A stretch of DNA of 5,251 bases from an uncultured Lentisphaeria bacterium (GTDB lineage Bacteria; Verrucomicrobiota; Lentisphaeria; Victivallales; UBA1829): the NCBI GenBank assembly GCA_905211485.1, contig CAJMAW010000178.1, forward strand, positions 1 through 5,251. Reading direction: 5' to 3'. The position numbers were made by a program, and so were the translations under genes. How positions within the stretch are numbered: position 1 is the stretch's first letter; every line of letters starts with the position of its first letter. The notes below the pieces were generated by a model. That model was not told the origin of the DNA and did no database searches. It saw only the letters and a list, made by a program, of their open reading frames with translations. Shown piece by piece: positions 1 to 4,348 of this stretch.

Positions 1-804
1 GGTGTGTCGGTGCCAGTTGTTGCGGCAGGAGGGCTCGAATGTGACGTTGGAAACCGGAACATGGAGCCGCTCGTCTTTCGTCAACGGCGCAAGATAAGAC
101 TTCCCAATGAAATATTTCGCATAGGCGGTATTTTCCTCGCCGCGCGGGAAAACGCTCAGGGAATGGCCTTTCACAAATGCGAGAATCCAGTCGATCTGGG
201 CTTCGGTTACGCCGTTGTGTTTGCCGATGGCAATGTGACTGGCAAGCTGGCTTTCGACTCCGTCCATCGCGGCGAGCGCGGCAAGGGTGGCAAGTTCCCG
301 CGTCCGCCAGTCGAGGTTGTCCCGGCCGAAAATGTCGCCGAAGAGATGCGCTTTCAAATACTCATCGATCGCCGGAGCGAATTCGAAGAGCGCCCCCCTG
401 ACCGGCGCGCCGCAGAGTTTCGTCTGGTTGGCCGTTCCGAAATCGATGCTCTTCCCCTCCGGCAGCGGCCCCGGGCGTTTCCCCACTGCATCCCGGATTC
501 CCTTTGCTTCGCGCTCGTTCAGCAGCGCCATGAAGTTTCCAAGCGCATTCAAACTGCGCGGGAATCCGCAATATGCGTAGAGCTGTACGAGAACTTCCTT
601 GATTTCATTTACGGTCAATCCGGCATCCAGGCCGGCGGCCAGCGCCTTTTTGAGTTCCGGCATTTTTCCGCGCGCCGTATACATGGAAATCTCAACGATT
701 TTTTCTTCCTTTTCGTTCAAAGGGTTCATATTTTCCTTCGCCTCCAGTGGATTGACAAAATGAAAGAGAGAAAACAGCATTCCGATTAAAAACAAATTCC
801 GCAT
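1..804 (-). CDS. Exported carboxymuconolactone decarboxylase (CMD) / cupin fusion protein, 3' end cut off by window edge
   Basis: The frame stays open from an ATG at 804-802 to the left edge (268 codons seen, no stop), preceded by a good Shine-Dalgarno (GCGAGGTG, 5 nt before ATG). Residues 1-22 look like a signal peptide: MRN, a hydrophobic stretch LFLIGMLFSLFHFV, then a possible cleavage after LEA. Residues ~30-100 form one CMD domain (motif VLVQLYAYCGFPRSLNAL at 72-89) and ~140-215 a second (RTRELATLAALAAMDGVESQ, then H190). From ~250 the text VSNVTFEPSCRNNWHRHT resembles the first metal-binding strand of a cupin, so the missing part should be the rest of a cupin barrel. The AhpD-type CxxC is absent: only one Cys (C79) sits in the first domain, so a peroxidase-reductase role is doubtful. 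The substrate is unknown. CMD-cupin proteins are often near LysR regulators and small-molecule hydrolases, as here. An inner ATG at codon 26 would give a cytosolic form, but I see no better ribosome site for it. Confidence 0.88.
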   Translation of the reverse strand, partial: MRNLFLIGMLFSLFHFVNPLEAKENMNPLNEKEEKIVEISMYTARGKMPELKKALAAGLDAGLTVNEIKEVLVQLYAYCGFPRSLNALGNFMALLNEREAKGIRDAVGKRPGPLPEGKSIDFGTANQTKLCGAPVRGALFEFAPAIDEYLKAHLFGDIFGRDNLDWRTRELATLAALAAMDGVESQLASHIAIGKHNGVTEAQIDWILAFVKGHSLSVFPRGEENTAYAKYFIGKSYLAPLTKDERLHVPVSNVTFEPSCRNNWHRHT

Positions 805-908
805 TTTTCACCTCGCTTTTTTCATTGGGTTTCCGTTTGCCGTTTGAATCTCCGACCTGACATTCTTTTGTTTCTACGTCTCTTTCCCTCCTCCGTTTTG
901 AGTTTCTG

Positions 909-958
909 TTATTTATTATATTCGGCCTCCTGTCAATAACAAATACTTATTTATTATA
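909..958. repeat. 12-bp direct repeat, two copies 38 bp apart, each containing a leftward TATAAT
   Basis: TTATTTATTATA occurs at 909-920 and again at 947-958. On the minus strand each copy reads TATAATAAATAA and so carries a perfect -10 hexamer. The left copy has an acceptable -35. The right copy has no good -35 and would place the LysR palindrome on its own -35 region. The repeat may be chance in AT-rich DNA or a doubled promoter element. Confidence 0.5.
915..942 (-). promoter_or_regulatory. Predicted promoter of the CMD-cupin gene
   Basis: Read leftward, TTGTTA (942-937) lies 16 bp before a perfect TATAAT (920-915). The predicted transcript starts near 908, leaving a ~100-nt leader. The -35 matches consensus at only 4 of 6 positions, as expected for a promoter that needs an activator. 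The centre of the upstream palindrome falls about 65 bp before the start, the classic distance for LysR-type activation. Confidence 0.55.
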
Positions 959-961
959 CAC

Positions 962-984
962 ATAAATGCTTGACAAGCATTTAT
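962..984. promoter_or_regulatory. Perfect 23-bp palindrome, likely LysR-type operator (T-N11-A)
   Basis: The arms ATAAATGCTTG (962-972) and CAAGCATTTAT (974-984) are exact reverse complements around A973. It contains the LysR-type core T967-N11-A979 inside the dyad ATGC-N7-GCAT. It overlaps the -35 of the rightward regulator promoter (970-975), so binding should repress the regulator gene. It is centred about -65 from the predicted start of the leftward CMD-cupin transcript, where LysR proteins bind to activate. The perfect symmetry and the position between divergent genes are seen directly; the binding protein is inferred. Confidence 0.8.
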
Positions 985-998
985 AAAAGTGGTATCAT
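970..998 (+). promoter_or_regulatory. Predicted promoter of the LysR-type regulator gene
   Basis: TTGACA (970-975) is a perfect -35, followed after exactly 17 bp by TATCAT (993-998), one mismatch from the -10 consensus. The start site should be near 1005, giving a ~25-nt leader with the ribosome site GGGGAGG (1016-1022). The -35 lies inside the 962-984 palindrome, which implies negative autoregulation. Confidence 0.7.
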
Positions 999-1029
999 TT
1001 AAGAAAGCACAACGTGGGGAGGTTTTTCG

Positions 1030-1932
1030 ATGGAAATCAGAGTTTTGCGTTATTTTCTCGCCGTTGCGAGAGAGGGAACGATCGTCGGCGCGGCGAAATT
1101 TCTGCATGTGACCCAGCCGACCTTGTCGCGCCAGCTTCAGGATCTGGAAGAGGAACTCGGTCAGCAGCTTTTCATCCGCAGCAACCGCACCATCACGCTG
1201 ACGCCCGAAGGCCATTTCCTGCGGAAACGCGCGGAAGAGATTCTGGAGATCGTCAACCGGACCGAAGGCGATTTCAACGCGATGGGGGAGAACATCGGCG
1301 GCAGCGTCCACATCGGCGGAGGAGAGTCAAAAGCCATGCGCCTCATTGCCGATACGATCGGGGAATTGCGGGAGGAACATCCCGATATCCGCTACAACCT
1401 TTACAGCGGCAACGCCGAGGATGTCATGGAGCGGCTCGACAAAGGCATTCTCGACTTCGGCATTCTGATCCAGCCGGTGGATATTTCCAAGTACGATTCC
1501 GTTGCGCTTCCGGTTCGCGATATCTGGGGAATCGTCATGCGGAAGGATTCTCCCCTTGCGGAGAAAGAGACCGTGACGCTCCGTGATCTTCGGAATCTCC
1601 CTTTGATCTGTTCGCGGATCAACATCCGCCAGAGCACAGTCAAAAACGCTTATGTCGAGTGGTTCGGAAGAAGTTTCGAGAAACTCAATATCGTGGCCAC
1701 CTATAATCTGATCTACAACGCCGCAGTGATGGTGGAAGCGGGAATCGGTTATGCGCTCGCGCTCGGCGGACTGATCGACACCTTCGGAAACCGTGAACTC
1801 TGCTTCCGTCCGCTGGAGCCGAAATTGGAGTCCGGCTTGAACATCGTCTGGAAAAAATATCAGGTCTTTTCCAAGGCGGCGGAACTCTTTCGGGAGCGGC
1901 TTATGGAACGCTTCTCCGAGCCGGAAGAGTAA
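1030..1932 (+). CDS. LysR-type transcriptional regulator
   Basis: The 300-residue protein has the normal length and layout of the family. The N-terminal winged helix-turn-helix spans residues ~1-60: MEIRVLRYFLAVAREG, then a recognition region with AAKFLHVTQPTLSRQLQDLE and the typical LFIRSNRTITLTPEG wing. A linker helix follows (~60-88), then a two-lobed effector domain (~92-295), with VHIGGGES opening it and GILDFGILIQP and MVEAGIGYALALGG at usual places. The start at 1030 is fixed by GGGGAGG seven bases upstream and by homology starting at the first residue. It is divergent from the CMD-cupin gene and most likely its regulator. The effector cannot be predicted from sequence alone, though a product related to the CMD-cupin substrate is the natural guess. 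Confidence 0.95.
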   Translation: MEIRVLRYFLAVAREGTIVGAAKFLHVTQPTLSRQLQDLEEELGQQLFIRSNRTITLTPEGHFLRKRAEEILEIVNRTEGDFNAMGENIGGSVHIGGGESKAMRLIADTIGELREEHPDIRYNLYSGNAEDVMERLDKGILDFGILIQPVDISKYDSVALPVRDIWGIVMRKDSPLAEKETVTLRDLRNLPLICSRINIRQSTVKNAYVEWFGRSFEKLNIVATYNLIYNAAVMVEAGIGYALALGGLIDTFGNRELCFRPLEPKLESGLNIVWKKYQVFSKAAELFRERLMERFSEPEE

Positions 1933-1958
1933 TGAGATCCGAATCGGCTCTTGATTTT
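1918..1958 (+). terminator. Possible weak hairpin terminator after the LysR-type gene
   Basis: GAGCCG (1918-1923) pairs with CGGCTC (1945-1950), followed by TTGATTTT. The stem is only 6 bp and the loop is 21 nt. It starts within the last codons of the gene, and its tail doubles as the -35 of the next promoter, so the call is weak. Confidence 0.3.
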
Positions 1959-1980
1959 CGAAGTCTCTGCGCCATATTAA
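1951..1980 (+). promoter_or_regulatory. Predicted promoter of the MerR-family regulator gene
   Basis: TTGATT (1951-1956), 18-bp spacer, TATTAA (1975-1980). Both boxes match consensus at four positions. The start would fall near 1987, inside the dyad at 1977-1991, so the regulator would block its own transcription when bound. The ribosome site AGGGAG (2006-2011) lies 8 nt before the ATG. Confidence 0.5.
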
Positions 1981-1991
1981 AGTTACTCTAA
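1977..1991. promoter_or_regulatory. MerR-type operator, copy 1 (regulator's own promoter)
   Basis: TTAAAGT-T-ACTCTAA is a 7+1+7 dyad with one mismatched pair. It fits TTAnAGTnACTnTAA, the same pattern as the dyad at 3694-3708 before the hydrolase gene; read in transcription direction the two agree at 13 of 15 bases. Operators of this look (TTAnAGT..ACTnTAA) are known for MerR proteins of the aldehyde/thiol-stress group. Here it covers the -10 and start region, pointing to autorepression. Confidence 0.65.
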
Positions 1992-2019
1992 CACGAAAGA
2001 ACAACAGGGAGACCGAATC

Positions 2020-2496
2020 ATGAAATCGCATCGCGGGTTTCAGGTTCTTCGGGACAGAAATCCCAAGTATACGGTCAAGGAAGTTGCCGCGATCATGGGA
2101 CTTTCCACCTACACGATCCGGTATTATGACAATATCGGCTTGATCCCGGAGGTTGATCGGAGCGAGGGGAATATCCGCCTTTTTTCCGATTATAACGTCA
2201 GCTGGCTGAAACTGGTCCACTGTCTGCGCTCCACGGGGTTGTCCGTGGAAGGTGTCCGGCATTACATCGAAATGTGCCGGCAGGGGGATTCCACCATTCC
2301 CGAACGGGCGGAGCTGATCTTCCGCCAGGAAAAGGTTCTACGCGAACAGCTCCGCACCCTTCAAGCGCAGATGGAAGTTCTGAAATACAAAAAACAGTAT
2401 TATCAGAAACTTCTCGCCACCGGACAGAAAGACCGCTGCAATCCGCTAAATCTGCCGGAAGAGCTTGACGAGCCGGAAATCGTTCCGCAGGAATAA
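2020..2496 (+). CDS. MerR-family transcriptional regulator, aldehyde/thiol-stress-like subgroup
   Basis: The 158-residue protein has a MerR winged helix-turn-helix at ~17-85: YTVKEVAAIMGLSTYTIRYY followed by DNIGLIP and a wing with GNIRLF. A long dimerisation coiled coil follows (~95-135, rich in E, Q, L, K). There is no large C-terminal effector domain and no MerR-type mercury Cys set. Cysteines at 68 (VHCLRSTGLS) and 86 (EMCRQGD) sit where the AdhR/NmlR-like group often has them, suggesting sensing by thiol modification; this is inference from family resemblance. The ~16-residue N-terminal extension is kept because AGGGAG lies 8 nt before this ATG. It converges on the hydrolase gene, and its own promoter and the hydrolase promoter share an operator, so the hydrolase is the likely target. 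Confidence 0.93.
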   Translation: MKSHRGFQVLRDRNPKYTVKEVAAIMGLSTYTIRYYDNIGLIPEVDRSEGNIRLFSDYNVSWLKLVHCLRSTGLSVEGVRHYIEMCRQGDSTIPERAELIFRQEKVLREQLRTLQAQMEVLKYKKQYYQKLLATGQKDRCNPLNLPEELDEPEIVPQE

Positions 2497-2555
2497 TTCC
2501 AGAGAACGTTCCGGAATTCTGAACTTCCGCCTCGTCTGTACAGGAACTTAAGCCG
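2497..2555. other. Short gap between convergent genes
   Basis: This 59-bp stretch separates the regulator stop from the end of the ancestral hydrolase frame. It has several small palindromes (TTCCGGAA at 2509-2516, CTGTACAG at 2536-2543) but no stem followed by a T-run on either strand, so I cannot name a terminator. Confidence 0.4.
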
Positions 2556-2647
2556 TTATCGACCGATATCCTGTTCCGAGAGAGACTTGCGGAAAAAGTC
2601 CGTGAGCCGTTCGACAGCCGGATTGACATATTCTATCCGATCATAAA
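2556..2647 (-). pseudogene. Out-of-frame C-terminal tail of the hydrolase (frameshift remnant)
   Basis: Leftward of ~2645 another frame continues the protein: YDRIEYVNPAVERLTDFF, then RKSLSEQDIGR and a TAA at 2558-2556. This is the expected last helix of dienelactone-hydrolase-like proteins, which commonly end with a Y-D-x-P/I-E-Y-V pattern and an amphipathic helix. Adding one T to the TTT run (AAA at 2645-2647 on the plus strand) would join the two frames as THIAFYDRIEY and give a 352-residue protein. The loss is therefore a single-base deletion or a sequencing error in a short homopolymer. Confidence 0.75.
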
Positions 2648-3613
2648 TGCAATATGGGTGGAACCAGAAACCGTGAACACCGCCTTGTTCCCTTTGGGAA
2701 GGGCATCCATCAGACGTTTCGTCTGCCATTCGGAATCCGCGTTTTCCCCGACGATGAGAAGAATCGGCTGCGTGACAAGATAAGCGTTTTCGATCGCGGA
2801 AAAAGCCATTTTCGTTGCCTGGCTGCGTCGCAGGAAACGGTTGTTCGCCCGGGGATGATATGCCCGAGGGGTTCGGTAGTAATCGTATCCCTCCCGGAAA
2901 GACGGAGCGGTTTCCGCCGTGGGAACCGGACACATATAGACTTCCATCAATTTTTCTCCGCGAGCTTCGCGTGTGCGCTGCCGGGAAACATCCTCCAGAA
3001 TGGCGATCTGTTCCGCGACGGAACGGTTGCGCAGCCAACCTTCCCGGTTTGCCGCGCCGATATCGGCCGCACTGACTCCCGCGAGTGCGCGGATGCGGCG
3101 TTCCGTGGGAGCTGTGGCAATTACATAACCGCCTCCGGCGCAGAGTCCGAGAGCGCCGATGCGTTCCTCATCCACAAATGGCAGAGCAACAAGATAGTCA
3201 ACGGCATAACGGATATCCTCCACCCGTTCATACGGTGCTTCCGAAAGGAAGGGTTTTCCGCCGCTTTCCCCTGCATAGGCTGCATCGAAGGCCAGCGTGA
3301 CAAAGCCCTGCTGCGCCAGAAGATGCGCATACAGTCCGGCGGACTGTTCCTTGACGCTTCCAGTCGGATGAACGCACAGAATGGCCGGATAGCGTCTGGA
3401 GGCATCAAATTGTTTCGGCAGAGAGAGATTTCCAACCAATGTGATGTCGTTACTGCGCGGGAAGGTCACCCGGCGGACAACAACAGTGCTATTTTCCGCG
3501 ACCGGGGTTACAGTCGCCTTTTCCTTCTGCGGGCTTCCCGGCAGATCCGCAGCGGCAACAGCGAGTATGGAAGTTACCGACACAACGAGCAGAGTACAAA
3601 GTGTTCTTTTCAT
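2633..3613 (-). CDS. Exported dienelactone-hydrolase-like alpha/beta hydrolase, C-terminus truncated by frameshift
   Basis: The ATG at 3613 follows AGGAG 8 nt upstream. Residues 1-22 are a clear signal peptide (MKRT, hydrophobic core, AVAAA), so the enzyme should act in the envelope or periplasm. The alpha/beta-hydrolase core starts at ~45, with AILCVHPTGSVKEQ (77-90, HPxG oxyanion region). The nucleophile elbow is G156-L-C158-A-G160, with Cys rather than Ser as in dienelactone hydrolases. The probable acid is D293 (ILLIVGENADSEW) and the base H320 (SGSTHIAF). All three catalytic residues precede the stop, but translation ends at 326 residues with MIG, six residues after H320. About 29 more residues sit in another frame. 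Loss of the last helix could destabilise the fold or still leave activity. The natural substrate is unknown: a lactone, ester or thioester is the family range. The promoter carries the MerR-type dyad, so induction by the neighbouring regulator is likely. Confidence 0.88.
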   Translation of the reverse strand: MKRTLCTLLVVSVTSILAVAAADLPGSPQKEKATVTPVAENSTVVVRRVTFPRSNDITLVGNLSLPKQFDASRRYPAILCVHPTGSVKEQSAGLYAHLLAQQGFVTLAFDAAYAGESGGKPFLSEAPYERVEDIRYAVDYLVALPFVDEERIGALGLCAGGGYVIATAPTERRIRALAGVSAADIGAANREGWLRNRSVAEQIAILEDVSRQRTREARGEKLMEVYMCPVPTAETAPSFREGYDYYRTPRAYHPRANNRFLRRSQATKMAFSAIENAYLVTQPILLIVGENADSEWQTKRLMDALPKGNKAVFTVSGSTHIAFMIG

Positions 3614-3639
3614 TTTCGTTCTCCTGTTTTACTGATTCA

Positions 3640-3668
3640 TGTTCGAACACATCGGAAAGCGTTCCGAT
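3640..3668 (-). other. Structured leader of the hydrolase mRNA: perfect 7-bp stem-loop plus 10-bp palindrome
   Basis: ATCGGAA (3651-3657) and TTCCGAT (3662-3668) form a perfect stem with a 4-nt loop. Just next to it TGTTCGAACA (3640-3649) is a perfect palindrome. Both lie in the ~64-nt leader between predicted start (~3677) and ribosome site. On the plus strand the hairpin is followed by a TTTT-rich tract, so it could also stop antisense transcription arriving from the MerR side. Function is not shown. Confidence 0.5.
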
Positions 3669-3683
3669 TTTTCTCTCTGAAAC

Positions 3684-3713
3684 AAGATAAATGTTACAGT
3701 AACTGTAAATCAA
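3684..3713 (-). promoter_or_regulatory. Predicted MerR-type promoter of the hydrolase gene
   Basis: Leftward, TTGATT (3713-3708) and TATCTT (3689-3684) are 18 bp apart, slightly longer than the 17-bp optimum. The spacer is filled by the perfect dyad at 3694-3708. A dyad in a stretched spacer is the hallmark of promoters that MerR proteins activate by twisting the DNA. An alternative -10 (TTATCT) would give a 17-bp spacer, so the stretch is not certain. Confidence 0.6.
3694..3708. promoter_or_regulatory. MerR-type operator, copy 2 (hydrolase promoter)
   Basis: TTACAGT-A-ACTGTAA is a perfect 7+1+7 palindrome. It fits TTAnAGTnACTnTAA together with the dyad at 1977-1991 in front of the MerR gene. 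Sharing of one operator sequence by the two promoters ties the regulator to this target. Confidence 0.75.
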
Positions 3714-3722
3714 TTTTCTCAT

Positions 3723-3862
3723 CCAAAATTTTTTTTAATTTCCACGAAATATGATGATAACGAATAATATCAATCCTCCGTGATTCCAACCCTGTCTTTA
3801 TGAAAGAGCGGACACTCTCAGCAAGAGTGCAGGATGAGTATAGAGAAATCCGGAATTTTCTC
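3723..3862. other. AT-rich non-coding part of the divergent hydrolase/ArsR intergenic region, with two inverted repeats
   Basis: No convincing gene is seen in this stretch. It holds a small hairpin, CACTCT (3813-3818) with AGAGTG (3824-3829) and a 5-nt loop. It also holds a 20-bp imperfect inverted repeat, GAGAAA (3843-3848) with TTTCTC (3857-3862), ending right at the -35 of the ArsR gene promoter. The second could be an operator or a weak hairpin insulating the two promoters. Confidence 0.4.
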
Positions 3863-3892
3863 TTGACAATCCAAAGCATTCCATTATATTAT
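3863..3892 (+). promoter_or_regulatory. Predicted promoter of the ArsR-family gene, with dyad over the -10
   Basis: TTGACA (3863-3868) is a perfect -35. Two -10 choices, each one mismatch from consensus, follow: TATATT (3885-3890, 16-bp spacer) or TATTAT (3887-3892, 18-bp spacer). A small dyad TTATA-T-TATAA (3884-3894) covers both and is a candidate autorepression site, though it is low in information in such AT-rich DNA. Confidence 0.65.
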
Positions 3893-3916
3893 AAAATGAT
3901 TAAATGAGGAGTCGAC

Positions 3917-4291
3917 ATGCCCAATCAGGAAACCAGGGAACTTGCAAACCTCGCGGAGGTGTTCAAGGCGCTGGGGCATCCGACCCGGCTCTGGATTGCA
4001 AAAAATCTGGAGGGGAAGGAGCTCTGCGTTTGTGATTTCGTCACCGGAACCGGCGAGGAGTTTTCCTCGATCAGCCAGCATCTGAACGTTTTGAAGAAAG
4101 CGCATGTCGTGGAGTGCGACAAGCGCGGCAAACACGTTTTTTACCGTCTCGCGTATCCGTGCATTCCCTGGATGATCCGTTTCATGGAAGCGCGCGACGA
4201 ATTTAACCGACTCTCTTCAGAAGAGCAGGCACGCACCATGGATCAGCAGAAAAAACAGCTGATCAATCGTTTGATGCAACTGGAAGAATGA
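3917..4291 (+). CDS. ArsR/SmtB-family metalloregulatory repressor with ELCVCD motif
   Basis: The 124-residue protein has the family winged helix-turn-helix: LAEVFKALGHPTRLWIAKNL (12-31), the alpha3 metal motif E35-L-C37-V-C39-D40, the recognition helix SSISQHLNVLKKAHVV (50-65) and a wing with KRGKHVFYRL (69-78). Cys37 and Cys39 form the CxC pair used by ArsR/CadC-type sensors to bind thiophilic ions such as As(III), Cd(II) or Pb(II). Further cysteines at 67 and 82 could complete a site. The C-terminus (~90-124) is a charged helical extension. GAGGAG at 3906-3911 sets the start. It heads a rightward series with the metallo-hydrolase and a His-rich protein and probably represses its own promoter until metal or another thiol-reactive signal binds. 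Which ion is not predictable here. Confidence 0.93.
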   Translation: MPNQETRELANLAEVFKALGHPTRLWIAKNLEGKELCVCDFVTGTGEEFSSISQHLNVLKKAHVVECDKRGKHVFYRLAYPCIPWMIRFMEARDEFNRLSSEEQARTMDQQKKQLINRLMQLEE

Positions 4292-4296
4292 TTTTT

Positions 4297-4325
4297 TTGC
4301 ATAACAATTTAACATTTCATAAAAT
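4297..4325 (+). promoter_or_regulatory. Possible secondary promoter before the metallo-hydrolase gene
   Basis: TTGCAT (4297-4302), 17 bp, TAAAAT (4320-4325, five of six matches) lie in the 57-bp gap after the ArsR gene. The -35 is poor, so cotranscription from the ArsR promoter remains the simpler view. Confidence 0.3.
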
Positions 4326-4348
4326 AATAAATAAATAGGAGGAGTACA

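Noticed and set aside
4..789. Long open frame on the plus strand (261 codons)
   Set aside because: It lies antisense to the CMD-cupin gene, has no family-like sequence and no ribosome site; the minus strand shows clear CMD domains and a signal peptide.
805..880. Tiny leader frames (for example a 13-codon frame before the CMD-cupin start)
   Set aside because: They lack ribosome sites and show no attenuator-like codon runs or competing stems.
1327..2262. Long open frame on the minus strand across the LysR and MerR genes
   Set aside because: It is a shadow of two well-recognised plus-strand regulators and crosses their promoter region; the translation resembles no family.
2654..3754. 366-codon open frame on the plus strand
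   Set aside because: It is antisense to the exported hydrolase and runs through its promoter; the product looks like low-complexity shadow sequence.
3694..3879. 61-codon minus-strand frame upstream of the hydrolase
   Set aside because: No ribosome site, no recognisable sequence, and its stop lies within the MerR-type operator.
3800..3907. Small open frame of 35 codons just before the ArsR gene
   Set aside because: It has no Shine-Dalgarno site and runs through the predicted promoter of the ArsR gene, so it is unlikely to be translated.
4241..4264. 7-bp inverted repeat GATCAGC / GCTGATC near the end of the ArsR gene
   Set aside because: It lies inside coding sequence and is not followed by a T-run; the T-run at 4292-4298 is too far away and has no stem of its own.
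3891..4334. Similar AT-rich strings ATAAAATGATTAAAT (3891-3905) and ATAAAATAATAAAT (from ~4320) before the ArsR and MBL genes as a shared ArsR operator
   Set aside because: The likeness is low in information in AT-rich DNA and neither string is a dyad.
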